NCBI RefSeq assembly: GCF_003201475.1
Contig: NZ_QJJK01000014.1
Coordinates: 1-64,000, forward strand
DNA length: 64,000 nt
Direction: 5' to 3'
From: Chelatococcus asaccharovorans
GTDB lineage: Bacteria; Pseudomonadota; Alphaproteobacteria; Rhizobiales; Beijerinckiaceae
Of the stretch, positions 43,701 to 51,601 are shown in pieces. The notes beneath the pieces were generated by a model. That model did not search any database, had not been told where the DNA came from, and saw only the letters and a program-made list of their open reading frames with translations. Made by a program: the position numbers and the translations under genes. Within the stretch, counting starts at the first letter, position 1. Each line of letters starts with the position of its first letter.

Positions 43701-43910
43701 GGCGTCATTCCGTTGGCGATTGCACAAGGTCCGGGTGCGGAAATGCGCCAGGCACTGGGAACGGCGGTTGTCTTCGGCATGACCGGTGTGACATTCTTCG
43801 GGTTGTTCCTGACGCCGGTGTTCTACGTGGTCCTGAGGTCGCTGACCCTCTGGCTGCGACCGAGCCGCGACAAGGTGGCCGAGGAGCCAACGGCGTCGAC
43901 GCACGCATGA
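40716..43910 (+). CDS. RND multidrug efflux pump, inner-membrane subunit (HAE1 family)
   Basis: This 1064-aa AcrB/MexB homologue exports drugs or other amphiphiles using the proton gradient. It begins MKFTHFFVDRPIFASVLSII. The proton-relay residues are in place: the Asp pair in GIVVDDAIVVVENVERN of TM4 and the Lys in GLAAKNAILIVEFARQAE of TM10. Other family blocks are ATPIEQEINGVEDMLYMSS and GFIPAQDQGYLIMVVQLPPG. ATG 40716 has GGGGAA upstream; the open frame extends further up only through repeat DNA. A ribosome site AGGAGG links it to the CoxL-like gene 20 bases later, so co-transcription is likely. Confidence 0.95.
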   Translation: MKFTHFFVDRPIFASVLSIILVIVGYISYIALPIAQYPEIAPPTITVRATYPGANAETVAATVATPIEQEINGVEDMLYMSSYSASDGSMTLTITFKIGTDLDQANVLVQNRVAVAEPRLPQEVRQLGIVTRKASSDFLMIVNIQSPNDAFDQLYLSNYALMRVRDALLRLDGVGDIQVFGAREYSLRVWLDPNRLASYGLTGGDIVAALQEQNVQVSGGALGAPPLTADAKSAFQLTVQTQGRFSNVSQFNNIIVKAGEAGRLVRLSDVARIELAARDYTTSSYLNGKETVAIGVFQRPGTNALQASNDVIAKMEELKKDFPAGMDYAIVYNPTNYIQASVNEVYKTLFEAVILVVIVVLVFLQSWRTAIIPIIAIPVSLIGTFAMMAAFGFSLNTLTLFGLVLAIGIVVDDAIVVVENVERNISLGLSPRDAAHRTMDEVGSALIAIALVLSAVFIPTAFIPGISGRFYQQFALTIAASTIISAFNSLTLSPALCALLLKAHDPHHRSRNPLVRIGSWLGGKFNRGFDRTSNGYARTVKGIVGHKLTLLVALCIYGGLIAATVHSSRIVPTGFIPAQDQGYLIMVVQLPPGASLERTDAVVQKATKIALDVPGVANVIGVPGIDGSTFTVSSNSAVVFTPLDPFEERLAKGQTANSIAGVLVGRLQAIQEAFTIAIPPPPVQGLGNAGGFKMQLEDRNGVGVRQVLAAAGDIIARANQDPNLVRVFTTFGANTPQVYIDIDRTKARMLDVPVSNIFEALQVNLGSVYVNDFNAFGRIYQVRAQADARFRIETDQISRLQVRNASGGLVPLGSLIEVSNVAGPNLIQRYNMYTSVPIQGDTAPSVSSGAGIAAMERIADELLPPGISYEWTDIAFQEQQAGNTAVFIFALAVLFVFLVLAAQYESWTLPLAIVLIVPLAVLSALVGVMIRGMDNNILTQIGFVVLVGLAAKNAILIVEFARQAENHGNGPVAAVVEACRLRLRPILMTAFAFILGVIPLAIAQGPGAEMRQALGTAVVFGMTGVTFFGLFLTPVFYVVLRSLTLWLRPSRDKVAEEPTASTHA

Positions 43911-43930
43911 AGCCATAGGAGGTCGAGACG

Positions 43931-46243
43931 ATGACGGCACGTAAGTTCGGTATTGGTCAGCCTGCCCGTCGTCTCGAAGACCTTCGCTTCATTACCGGTG
44001 TCGGCACCTATACCTCCGACATTCTTCCGGAAGGCACGGCGCAGGCGGTCGTGCTGCGCAGTCCCCATGCTCATGCGCGTTTCAGCATCGCGGATCTGGC
44101 GACGGCGCGCGCGATGCCCGGCGTGCTGATGATCCTGACGGCTGCCGACATCGCCGAGATCGGCGACTTGCAGTGCCTTGCCGGCGTGAAGAACCATGAT
44201 GGCTCGCCGCTCAATCGCACTTCCTATCCGGTGCTGGCACGGGACGTGGTGCTGCATGTGGGCGATGCGGTCGCCTTCGTCGTGGCCGAAACGGAACTTC
44301 AGGCCCAGGAGGCCGCCGAATCGATCGTCGTGGACTGGGAGCCGCTGCCGGCCGCCGTCGAGATCGATGCGTCGCTGGCTGAGGGCGCTCCTCTCGTGCG
44401 GCCTGAGCTCGGCAACAACATCGCCTTCGAGACGAAGATCGGCGACGAGGCGGCGATCGATGCGATCTTCGCCAAGGCCGATCGCGTGGTCGGCCTCGAC
44501 ATCGTCAACAACCGCCTCGTCTCCAACTATATGGAGACCCGCGCCTGCCTCGCCGAATACGACAGGGAGAGCGGCCGCTGGACCATCACCCTGGGCAGCC
44601 AGGGCAGCCATGACATCCGCGACAACCTCGCGAAGAACCTCCTGAAGGTCGATCCGTCGCGGATCCGCGTCATCACGCCGGATGTCGGCGGCGGCTTCGG
44701 CACGAAGATCTTCATGTATCGCGAATATCCGCTCTGCGCGGTGGCCGCCGAGCGGCTGGGGCGGCCCGTCCGCTGGGTGGCCGGCCGGGGCGAACATTTC
44801 CTCGCCGATACCCATGGGCGGGCGAATGCCACACGGGCCGAAATGGCCCTCGACAAGAGAGGGCGTTTTCTCGGCCTCAAGGTCGATCTGCGCGCCGATA
44901 TCGGCGCCTATCTTTCGCAATACGCGCCCTATATCCCGACCGAGGGGATCCGCATGTCGCCGGGATGCTATGACATTCCGGCCTTCTTCGGGCGGGTGCG
45001 CGGCGTCTATACCAACACCACGCCGGTCGATGCCTATCGCGGCGCCGGCCGTCCGGAGGCGGCCTATATGATCGAGCGCCTCGTCGATCATATCGCGCGC
45101 ACGATCGGCTCGACGCCGGACAAGATCCGGGCGTTGAATTTCATCAAGCCGTCGGCCATGCCGCATCGCACCCAGACGGGCCGTCTCTATGACACCGGCG
45201 AGTTCGAGGGGCATATGCGCGAGGCGATGGAGAAGGCCGACTGGGCCGGCTTCAAGGACCGGCTGAAGGCCTCCCGGCGCGCAGGCCGGCTGCGCGGCAT
45301 CGGGCTTGCCACCTATATCGAGGCCTGTTCCGGTGGCGGTGCCGAAGCATCGACGGTCAGCCTGGAAAAGGATGGCTCCTTCAAGGTCGCGATCGGCACG
45401 CAGTCGAACGGGCAGGGCCACGCGACGGCCTATGCGCAGATCGTCTCGGAGTATTTCGACGTGCCGCTGGACGCGGTGGCCGTGCTCCAGGGCGATACCG
45501 ACACCGTCGCGACGGGAAGCGGGACGGGTGGCTCGCGCTCGATCCCGGTGGGCGGCGCGGCGCTGGCGCGCGCCAGCGACGACCTTGCGGACAAGCTCAA
45601 GCGGCTGGCGGCCGAGGCTCTCGAGGCCGGCGTCGCCGATCTGGAGATCGAAGGCGGGCGCATCCGTATTGCCGGCACGGACCGGGCGATGGCCTTGAGC
45701 GAGATCGCGGCGCTCCCGTCCGCGACGCCGGCGGCGGTGACGTCCGCCGAGGCATGGACGCCGCCGGAGCCGACCTATCCCAACGGCAGCCACATCTGCG
45801 AGCTGGAGATCGATCCCGATACGGGCACGGTTGAAATCCAGCGCTATACCGTTGTCGATGACTTCGGCCGGGCGATGAACCCGCTGCTTCTTGCCGGACA
45901 GGTGCATGGTGGCGCCGCGCAGGGCATCGGGCAGGCGTTGCTCGAGCGCACAATGTTCGACGCCGACGGCCAGCTCATCACTGCGTCGATGATGGACTAC
46001 GGCGTGCCGCGTGCCGATCTCATTCCATCCTTCTCCTTCTCGACGCGCAACGTTCCCTCGACCACCAATGCGCTCGGCATGAAGGGCGCCGGCGAGGCGG
46101 GCGCGATCGGCGCCTGCCCTGCGGTGATTAACGCGGTGGTCGATGCCCTGCAGCGTGCCACGGGCATCATGCATATCGATATGCCGGCGACGCCGGACCG
46201 TATCTTCGCGGTCCTGTCCGAGGCGGACGTGGCCGCGGCGTAA
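43931..46243 (+). CDS. Molybdopterin-binding large subunit of a xanthine oxidase family hydroxylase (CoxL form II-like), orphan
   Basis: The 770-aa protein matches the large subunit of molybdenum hydroxylases: IGQPARRLEDLRFITGVGTY, TPDVGGGFGTKIFMYREYPL, DAYRGAGRPEAAYMIERLVD, GTQSNGQGHATAYAQIVSEY, GSGTGGSRSIPVGGAAL and GAGEAGAIGACPAVINAVVD. The Glu of GAGEAG is the expected catalytic base. The active-site loop is AYRGAGR, as in form II (putative) CO dehydrogenases, and not AYRCSFR of true form I. True substrate is therefore unknown. No FAD (CoxM) or 2Fe-2S (CoxS) subunit gene adjoins, which is unusual. Two cytochrome c genes follow, a possible electron route. The ribosome site AGGAGG before ATG 43931 is strong. 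Confidence 0.9.
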   Translation: MTARKFGIGQPARRLEDLRFITGVGTYTSDILPEGTAQAVVLRSPHAHARFSIADLATARAMPGVLMILTAADIAEIGDLQCLAGVKNHDGSPLNRTSYPVLARDVVLHVGDAVAFVVAETELQAQEAAESIVVDWEPLPAAVEIDASLAEGAPLVRPELGNNIAFETKIGDEAAIDAIFAKADRVVGLDIVNNRLVSNYMETRACLAEYDRESGRWTITLGSQGSHDIRDNLAKNLLKVDPSRIRVITPDVGGGFGTKIFMYREYPLCAVAAERLGRPVRWVAGRGEHFLADTHGRANATRAEMALDKRGRFLGLKVDLRADIGAYLSQYAPYIPTEGIRMSPGCYDIPAFFGRVRGVYTNTTPVDAYRGAGRPEAAYMIERLVDHIARTIGSTPDKIRALNFIKPSAMPHRTQTGRLYDTGEFEGHMREAMEKADWAGFKDRLKASRRAGRLRGIGLATYIEACSGGGAEASTVSLEKDGSFKVAIGTQSNGQGHATAYAQIVSEYFDVPLDAVAVLQGDTDTVATGSGTGGSRSIPVGGAALARASDDLADKLKRLAAEALEAGVADLEIEGGRIRIAGTDRAMALSEIAALPSATPAAVTSAEAWTPPEPTYPNGSHICELEIDPDTGTVEIQRYTVVDDFGRAMNPLLLAGQVHGGAAQGIGQALLERTMFDADGQLITASMMDYGVPRADLIPSFSFSTRNVPSTTNALGMKGAGEAGAIGACPAVINAVVDALQRATGIMHIDMPATPDRIFAVLSEADVAAA

Positions 46244-46260
46244 ATGCCGCACCCTGTGGT

Positions 46261-46287
46261 AATGACAACCGTTCACAAGGTCGTCAT
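46261..46287 (+). terminator. Imperfect hairpin after the CoxL-like gene
   Basis: AATGACAACC, an eight-base loop and GGTCGTCATT pair with one mismatch, 17 bases past the stop. There is no T run, so termination is uncertain. Confidence 0.35.
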
Positions 46288-46310
46288 TAGAATACGTCCA
46301 GTTCGATGTT

Positions 46311-46354
46311 AATCATGAGCGATGGTCTCTATGGTCCGGGAAAAGCTCATGATT
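46311..46354 (+). promoter_or_regulatory. Inverted repeat spanning the cytochrome start codon
   Basis: AATCATGAGC (46311-46320) and GCTCATGATT (46345-46354) are perfect 10-base inverted copies 24 bases apart. The second arm includes the ATG at 46349 used by the small cytochrome gene. On the RNA this would form a hairpin that hides the start codon; on DNA it could be an operator for a dimeric regulator. Confidence 0.55.
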
Positions 46355-46783
46355 CGAAGTGCTTTGGTTGCTGCGGGTTTATTGCTTGGCGTAACGGTCG
46401 GTATCGCGCAGACGGATCCCATTGCCGCGCGGCAGCAGGAGATGAAGAACAACGGGCAAGCTTCGCGCATCGGCGCCGGCATGGTTCGTGGGCAGGAGCC
46501 CTTCGATCTTGCAAAGGCCCAGCAGGTGTTCAACACCTATATTCACACCGCCGACAACTTGGGTAAGCTCTTTCCCGAAAGCTCGAAGACCGGCAAGACG
46601 GCGGCGTCCCCGAAGATCTGGGACGATCGCGCCGGGTTCGATGCGGCGCTGGCGAAATTCGGCGCCGAAGCGCGCAAGGGTCTCGCCGAGACAAAGGACC
46701 TTGAGTCGTTCAAGATTGCCTTTGCTGCGGTCGGTCGCACCTGCGGTGCCTGCCACGAAGGTTTCCGCGTCAAGCAGAACTGA
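46349..46783 (+). CDS. Cytochrome c'-like periplasmic c-type cytochrome
   Basis: The 144-aa protein has a signal peptide (MIRSALVAAGLLLGVTVGIA, cleaved near AQT). The mature part is a mainly helical domain (DPIAARQQEMKNNGQASRIG, FDLAKAQQVFNTYIHTADNL, FPESSKTGKTAASPKIW) ending with the heme site CGACH. This C-terminal heme and helical layout is that of the cytochrome c'/c556 class. Members of c556 type pass electrons or bind gases. It follows the CoxL-like gene and precedes a diheme cytochrome, so a role in electron transfer for that enzyme is plausible. ATG 46331 is an alternative start. Confidence 0.88.
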   Translation: MIRSALVAAGLLLGVTVGIAQTDPIAARQQEMKNNGQASRIGAGMVRGQEPFDLAKAQQVFNTYIHTADNLGKLFPESSKTGKTAASPKIWDDRAGFDAALAKFGAEARKGLAETKDLESFKIAFAAVGRTCGACHEGFRVKQN

Positions 46784-46804
46784 AGCGTGAATGCCGGTCG
46801 GGTT

Positions 46805-46849
46805 CTGGGATAGCGCTAACGGGCCGTAGCGCACGAAGACCTATCCCAG
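46805..46849 (+). terminator. Nested hairpin between two cytochrome genes
   Basis: CTGGGATAG (46805-46813) pairs with CTATCCCAG (46841-46849), and within it GCGCTA pairs with TAGCGC. No T run follows. It may attenuate or stabilise the transcript between the cytochrome genes. Confidence 0.5.
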
Positions 46850-46907
46850 CCCTTACCGTCGAATCGGTCCAGGATGATCCCCGGGGGCCGTATCTGTCGA
46901 GGTGGCC

Positions 46908-47831
46908 ATGAAACGGCTTCTGAGCGGTCTGATTCTGCTTGCGATCATCGGCGCGGGCGGTTTCTGGGTGCTGACGAGCCCCCGCTGGCAATCGCAGGAT
47001 ATCGGGCCTATTCCCACGGATGCGCCGGACCTGGACAATGGCCGCAGCCTTTTCATGGCAGCCGACTGCATGGGCTGCCATGCGACGCCCGGGCAGGACG
47101 ACAAGCTGAGGCTCGGCGGTGGGCTCGCCATGACATTCGGTTTCGGCACGTTCCATGTGCCGAACATCTCGCCCGATACGCGCGACGGCATCGGCAATTG
47201 GACGGTCGAGCAGTTCGCGCGGGCGATGCATGCGGGTGAGGACCCTGACGGCCGGCATCTCTATCCGGCGTTTCCCTATGCCTCCTTTCAGCGGATGACG
47301 GCGCGCGACCTGCGCGATCTCTTCGCCTTCATCAAGACCTTGCCGCCGGTCGAGGGGCAGGCGCCCGGCCACGACCTCAAATTTCCATACGCCATCAGGC
47401 GCGGCGTCGGCTTCTGGAAAATCCTCTACCTCGATGGCGAGGTGTTCAAGCCCGATCCGCAACGCAGCGCGTCCTGGAACCGGGGCGCCTATCTCGTCGA
47501 GGCTGTCGCCCATTGCGCGGAGTGCCACAGCCCGCGCGATGCGCTTGGAGGCATTGTCGCTGACAGACGCTTTGCCGGAGGGCCCCATCCGGAAGGGCGC
47601 GGCTATGTTCCCAATATCACGCCGGACGAGGCGACCGGGATCGGCAAGTGGTCGAAGGAGGAGCTCGTTGAGCTCCTGACCACGGGTTTCACGCCGACCT
47701 TCGACTCGGTCGGCGGCAGCATGGCGGCCGTGGTGGCCGGGACCTCCCAGCTCAGTGCCGCCGATCGCGAGGCGATGGCCGAGTACATCCTGTCCTTGCC
47801 GCCACGGACGGCGACGCCGCGCGCCAACTGA
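46908..47831 (+). CDS. Diheme c-type cytochrome (dehydrogenase cytochrome-subunit type)
   Basis: The 307-aa protein has an N-terminal membrane anchor or signal (LLSGLILLAIIGAGGFWVLT) and two class I cytochrome domains. The first has CMGCH in FMAADCMGCHATPGQDDKLR, then GFGTFHVPNISPDTRDGIGN; the second has CAECH in AVAHCAECHSPRDALGG, then YVPNITPDEATGIGKWSKEE. The repeated VPNISPD/VPNITPD blocks are typical of the cytochrome subunits of periplasmic alcohol, gluconate and aldehyde dehydrogenases. GAGGTGG precedes ATG 46908. A link to the CoxL-like protein is inferred from position. Confidence 0.9.
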   Translation: MKRLLSGLILLAIIGAGGFWVLTSPRWQSQDIGPIPTDAPDLDNGRSLFMAADCMGCHATPGQDDKLRLGGGLAMTFGFGTFHVPNISPDTRDGIGNWTVEQFARAMHAGEDPDGRHLYPAFPYASFQRMTARDLRDLFAFIKTLPPVEGQAPGHDLKFPYAIRRGVGFWKILYLDGEVFKPDPQRSASWNRGAYLVEAVAHCAECHSPRDALGGIVADRRFAGGPHPEGRGYVPNITPDEATGIGKWSKEELVELLTTGFTPTFDSVGGSMAAVVAGTSQLSAADREAMAEYILSLPPRTATPRAN

Positions 47832-47968
47832 CGCGTTAGAGCATTGTCGAGCGACGTGAACGCTGGCTAGCCTGAACAGAAAGCGTGACAACAAGAGCAT
47901 GAAGGCATTTGGTGAATTGGTGTTTACCGAATGCGCTTCAGAATTAACCGCGATTCAGCACCTTCAGC

Positions 47969-48116
47969 CGTCATGGCCGGGCTCGTCATTGAAGTCGGGC
48001 TTGCCCGACTTCAATGTGTCCAACGCGGAACTCGGCAACAGCCGAGTTCCGTTGCCATCCCGATCTATCGAAGCGCCATTCCGATCGGGATCACCGGGAC
48101 AAGCCCGGTGATGACG
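47969..48116. repeat. Dispersed palindrome with nested hairpins
   Basis: The ends GTCATGGCCGGGC and ACCGGGACAAGCCCGGTGAT are those of the element at 33218-33301. The middle holds further perfect palindromes: TTGAAGTCGGGC with GCCCGACTTCAA, and CGGAACTCGG with CCGAGTTCCG. The 337 bases between the cytochrome and regulator genes consist largely of this element; I see no gene there. Confidence 0.8.
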
Positions 48117-48168
48117 GCGGTAACTCTTGCGGCAAATCTTGCGGCAAATCTTGAATGTCGCTTCAGCC

Positions 48169-48786
48169 TCAGTCCATCACCGCTGCCTTGAGAATGCAGA
48201 CCATGACGGCGCGCGCCGGGCCGTCGCTGGTGCAGCGCACGGTATGCGGACGGTCGCAGCGGTAGCGCAGGCTTTCGCCGGCCCGGGCGAACTGGAGGAC
48301 ACCGGCGACCTCGACCGTGAACTCGCCTTCAATGACCGACAGGCACTCGATCGAGCCGCGCTGGTGCGCTTCGGATTCCAGCACGGCGCCGGGATCAGCC
48401 TGGATATCGTACCATTGCAGCCATTCGACGGTCTTGATCCAGCCGATGATGGCAAGCCGCATGCGCCCGTCGTCGGAGACGAGAATCGGCGTATCGGCTC
48501 GCGATGATTTCTCGATGAAGGGCTCGTCGTCGCCGGAGGCGAGAACGCGCTCGATCGACACATCGAGGGCCTGGCTCAGGCGCCAGATGGTCGCGAGCGT
48601 CGGATTGGTCTCGTTACGCTCGATCTGGCTGATGATCGATTTGGCAACGCCCGACTGCTCCGCGAGCTCCGACAGCGACAGATTATAGGCCTTGCGCAGC
48701 CGCTGCACCGTCTTGCCGAGTTGGCCAGACAAGAGCTGCGCGCCAGCCTCCATCTCTCGCGTGCGATCCTTGCCTTCGACGGCCAT
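48169..48786 (-). CDS. XRE-family regulator with C-terminal cupin domain
   Basis: The 205-aa protein has an XRE helix-turn-helix (about 20-75: VQRLRKAYNLSLSELAEQSG, VAKSIISQIERNETNPTLAT) and a cupin domain (HQRGSIECLSVIEGEFTVEV, GESLRYRCDRPHTVRC). Regulators of this build often control amino acid, polyamine or transport genes with a small ligand in the cupin. The target here is unknown. Start ATG 48786 is chosen; 48753 is possible, and neither has a good ribosome site. It ends about 50 bases past a palindromic element and starts about 80 bases from the thiD end. Confidence 0.88.
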   Translation of the reverse strand: MAVEGKDRTREMEAGAQLLSGQLGKTVQRLRKAYNLSLSELAEQSGVAKSIISQIERNETNPTLATIWRLSQALDVSIERVLASGDDEPFIEKSSRADTPILVSDDGRMRLAIIGWIKTVEWLQWYDIQADPGAVLESEAHQRGSIECLSVIEGEFTVEVAGVLQFARAGESLRYRCDRPHTVRCTSDGPARAVMVCILKAAVMD

Positions 48787-48864
48787 CCAGATGCCCCATA
48801 ATTTCGGAATAGCGAACAAGCGTTTGCTATGACGGACGCAATGTGACCGCCTCGTGCGGATCAA

Positions 48865-49674
48865 TCAAGCCTTGTTCGTCCACCACCGGTGAAAGTGATG
48901 CACGGGACCATGGCCGGAGCCGATGGTGAGCTGGTCGGCAGCCGCGAGCGCCGCTGTGACATAGGATTTGGCTTCGCCGACGGCGGTGTTGAGATCGAGT
49001 CCCTTCGCCAGCCCCGCGGCGATGGCCGAGGACAAAGTGCAGCCTGTCCCGTGGGTATTGCGGGTCGCGATGCGGGGCGCGCTGAAACGATGCATCCCGT
49101 TGCGGTCGAGCAGGAGGTCGACGCTGTCCGGGCCATCGCCGTGGCCCCCCTTGATCAATACGGCTTCGGGGCCAAGCGCGAGGATGAGCCTACCCTGCGC
49201 GATGATGTCGTCCTCATTGCGCGCGATGGGTCTGTCGACGAGCGCGGCGGCCTCGGGCAGGTTCGGCGTGATGATGCGGGCTCGTGGAATGAGCGTCCGA
49301 CGGAGCGCGGCGATGGCGTCGGGTGCCAGCAGCCGGTCTCCGCTGGTGGCCACCATGACAGGATCGAGCACCACCTGCCGCTGGCGATACCGCTCCAGCC
49401 CCTCCGCAACGGCGGCGATGACGCCGGCCTGCGACAGCATGCCGATTTTGACCGCCGCGACGGTGAGATCGGAGAACACGGCGTCGATCTGGGCGGTGAC
49501 GAACTCCGGCGGGACATCGTGGATGCCGCGGACGCCGTGCGTATTCTGGGCGGTCAGGGCGGCGATGACGCTGGCGCCGTAGACGCCAAGCGCCGAGAAG
49601 GTCTTCAGGTCGGCCTGAATGCCTGCGCCGCCACCGGAATCGGAGCCGGCGATGGTGACCGCGATCGGTGTCAT
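48865..49674 (-). CDS. thiD: Hydroxymethylpyrimidine/phosphomethylpyrimidine kinase
   Basis: ThiD phosphorylates HMP twice for thiamine synthesis. The 269-aa ribokinase-fold protein shows AVTIAGSDSGGGAGIQADLK, ALTAQNTHGVRGIHDVP, VLDPVMVATSGDRLLAPDAI, ITPNLPEAAALVD, VLIKGGHGDGPDSVDLLLDR and the anion-hole block NTHGTGCTLSSAIAAGLAKG. ATG 49674 has GGGAG upstream; ATG 49689 is possible. It follows thiE by 46 bases. No TPP riboswitch is visible above thiE. Confidence 0.95.
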   Translation of the reverse strand: MTPIAVTIAGSDSGGGAGIQADLKTFSALGVYGASVIAALTAQNTHGVRGIHDVPPEFVTAQIDAVFSDLTVAAVKIGMLSQAGVIAAVAEGLERYRQRQVVLDPVMVATSGDRLLAPDAIAALRRTLIPRARIITPNLPEAAALVDRPIARNEDDIIAQGRLILALGPEAVLIKGGHGDGPDSVDLLLDRNGMHRFSAPRIATRNTHGTGCTLSSAIAAGLAKGLDLNTAVGEAKSYVTAALAAADQLTIGSGHGPVHHFHRWWTNKA

Positions 49675-49719
49675 GAACTCAACTCCCATAAGGTCACTTC
49701 GCCGTCTGGTGCCAAAAAC

Positions 49720-50388
49720 TCAGGTCAGCCCGCCGCGTGCGGCGAGCGCCTCATCGACGATGGCGCGCAGCCGGGCCGTGGCTGCCGCGACGTCGTTCTG
49801 CATGAACAGCGCGGATATCACGGCCACCCCATCCGCGCCGGCGGCGATGATCGCCGCGGCATTGGTCGGGTCGATCCCGGCGATGGCGCCGATCGCTTTG
49901 CCCGGGGCCGCTGCGCGGGCGACGGCGGCGACACTGGCGAAACCGCGCGTACCGAGCGGCAGTTCCGGATTGATCTTGCTGACCGTTTCAAAGACGCCGC
50001 CGATGCAGCCGTAATCGAGGGGCAGGCCCTCCATGCCGCGCGCGTCGGCTTCCGTCTTCAGCGTCAATCCGATGATCGCCTCGGGGCCGAGAAGGCGGCG
50101 CGCATCGGTGACCATCATGTCGCTCTGGCCGATATGGACGCCTTCCGCGCCGGCGGCAAGAGCGACATCGACACGGTCGTTGATCAGCAGCGGCACGCCG
50201 GCGCCGGCAACTGCGGCGCGGATGGCGCGCGCCGTCTCGACAAGCTGGCGCGTCTCGCTGTCCTTGTCCCGGTATTGCAGCAGCGTCGCGCCGCCGTCGA
50301 CCGCCGCCCGGGCAAGCTCGGGCAACGGGCGTCCCTTCGTGCGTTTGGGATCGAGGATCGCATAAACGCGTAGGTCGACGTGTGGCAT
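49720..50388 (-). CDS. thiE: Thiamine-phosphate synthase
   Basis: ThiE couples HMP-pyrophosphate with thiazole phosphate to thiamine phosphate. The 222-aa TIM-barrel protein has VYAILDPKRTKGRPLPELAR, GGATLLQYRDKDSETRQLVE, LLINDRVDVALAAGAEGVHI with GQSDMMVTDARRLLG, and ADGVAVISALF at the phosphate site. All match the family. GAGGG lies five bases before ATG 50388. Thiamine synthesis here is split, since thiC, thiG, thiO and thiS are not in the window. Confidence 0.92.
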   Translation of the reverse strand: MPHVDLRVYAILDPKRTKGRPLPELARAAVDGGATLLQYRDKDSETRQLVETARAIRAAVAGAGVPLLINDRVDVALAAGAEGVHIGQSDMMVTDARRLLGPEAIIGLTLKTEADARGMEGLPLDYGCIGGVFETVSKINPELPLGTRGFASVAAVARAAAPGKAIGAIAGIDPTNAAAIIAAGADGVAVISALFMQNDVAAATARLRAIVDEALAARGGLT

Positions 50389-50603
50389 CACTACCCTCGT
50401 TTGCCGGTGTCCGGATCACTCCCCCGACGTCAACGGCGGAAGGCGACCATTGCAATGGGTCTCGCCGTCCCTTGCGGGCGGTTTTGCACGATGGGTCATG
50501 GCAAGAAGAGCGCGCCTTGGCAAGCTGTTGCGGGCATAACGATCGCGCCTCGCCTTCGCAGTCACCCCAAGAAGGCAGGGGCAGGAACCCGCACCCCCCA
50601 TAC

Positions 50604-50642
50604 AAAAAAAGAGCCGCGACGGATGATCCGCCGCGGCATCAA
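50604..50642 (-). terminator. Intrinsic terminator of the EamA transporter gene
   Basis: On the minus strand GCCGCGGCGGAT, a short loop and ATCCGTCGCGGC form a strong stem followed by TCTTTTTTTG. It lies about 25 bases past the stop of the leftward transporter gene, the position expected for a Rho-independent terminator. Confidence 0.88.
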
Positions 50643-50665
50643 GGCGATTGAGCAGGGAGGTCAGC

Positions 50666-51601
50666 TCAAACGGTATGGGTAGGTCCCGCCTTGCGGGCGG
50701 CGCGCTCGGCGTAGCTGTGGTGATGCTGGCGCCACACCAGGAACACGCCCGAGGCGATGATGATGCCCGAGCCGAAGACGACCGCAGGCACCGGAAGCTC
50801 CGCGAAGAGGAACCAGCCGATCAGGCAGGCCCAGATCATCGTGGTGTACTCGAACGGCGCGATCAGCGACGTGTCGGCATGCCTGTAGCTCATGGTGAGC
50901 AGGATCTGGCCGATGCCGCCGGCGACGCCAATGGCGACGAACAGGGCAAACTCACGGGGTGAGGGGAGGACCCAGTTGCCGAGCAGGATCGTGCTCAGAC
51001 CAAGCGTGCTCATCAGCACCACGAAATAGAAGACGATGGAGCCTGTGCGCTCGGTATTGACGAGCTTGCGGACCTCGATGGTCGTGCTGGCGTTGCAGAA
51101 CGCCCCCAGGAGGGCAAAGACGAGGCCGATGGTGACGGCCGAGGACGCCGTACCCGACATCAGCGCGCTCGATGCGACATGGGGGGTCAGCATCACGAGC
51201 ACGCCGACGAACCCGATTGAGACCGCCAGCCAGCGATAAGCCTGAACCTTCTCCCGCAGGAAGATCGCCGCCAGGACGACCACCAGCAGCGGCGCGATAT
51301 AGCCGATGGCGATCGCATCCGACAGAGGCAGCTTGGCGAGCGCCGCGAAGCCCAGGAACATGCCGCAGCCGCCGATGAGCCCGCGCTTGATATGTCCGCC
51401 GATGTTCTCCGTGCGCATCGACGCCACGATCTCGCGGCGAAAGCCGAGCCAGACGATGAGTGGCAGGATGGTGAAGAAGGAGCGGAAGAACACGATCTGG
51501 CCGGTCGGGAAATCCTGACCGACGCTTTTGATGCCCGCGGCCATCAGCGTGAAAAACAGCGCCGATACGACCTTGAGCGATATTCCTAGGAGGGGGTTCA
51601 C
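50666..51601 (-). CDS. DMT-superfamily (EamA) transporter
   Basis: The 311-aa protein has about ten hydrophobic segments in two EamA repeats, for example VVSALFFTLMAAGIKSV, IAIGYIAPLLVVVLAAIFL, VSIGFVGVLVML, VTIGLVFALLGAFCNAS and VVFGSGIIIASGVFLVW. These are inner-membrane exporters of amino acids or other metabolites; substrate unknown. Start GTG 51601 is used because no in-frame ATG precedes the first membrane segment; its ribosome site is weak. A clear terminator follows. Confidence 0.88.
   Translation of the reverse strand: MNPLLGISLKVVSALFFTLMAAGIKSVGQDFPTGQIVFFRSFFTILPLIVWLGFRREIVASMRTENIGGHIKRGLIGGCGMFLGFAALAKLPLSDAIAIGYIAPLLVVVLAAIFLREKVQAYRWLAVSIGFVGVLVMLTPHVASSALMSGTASSAVTIGLVFALLGAFCNASTTIEVRKLVNTERTGSIVFYFVVLMSTLGLSTILLGNWVLPSPREFALFVAIGVAGGIGQILLTMSYRHADTSLIAPFEYTTMIWACLIGWFLFAELPVPAVVFGSGIIIASGVFLVWRQHHHSYAERAARKAGPTHTV

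Noticed and set aside
43931-46243. Assignment as true aerobic carbon monoxide dehydrogenase
   Set aside because: The active-site loop is AYRGAGR and not AYRCSFR, and the small and medium subunit genes are missing.
43823-46276. An 817-codon minus-strand open frame, longer than the CoxL-like gene it overlaps
   Set aside because: It is the antisense shadow of the CoxL-like gene: His/Arg/Asp-rich composition, no family motifs, no ribosome site, whereas the plus strand carries unmistakable molybdenum hydroxylase motifs.
50389-50604. Possible TPP riboswitch above thiE
   Set aside because: I could not find the conserved CUGAGA and ACC core segments in the leader; only unremarkable GC-rich sequence is present.
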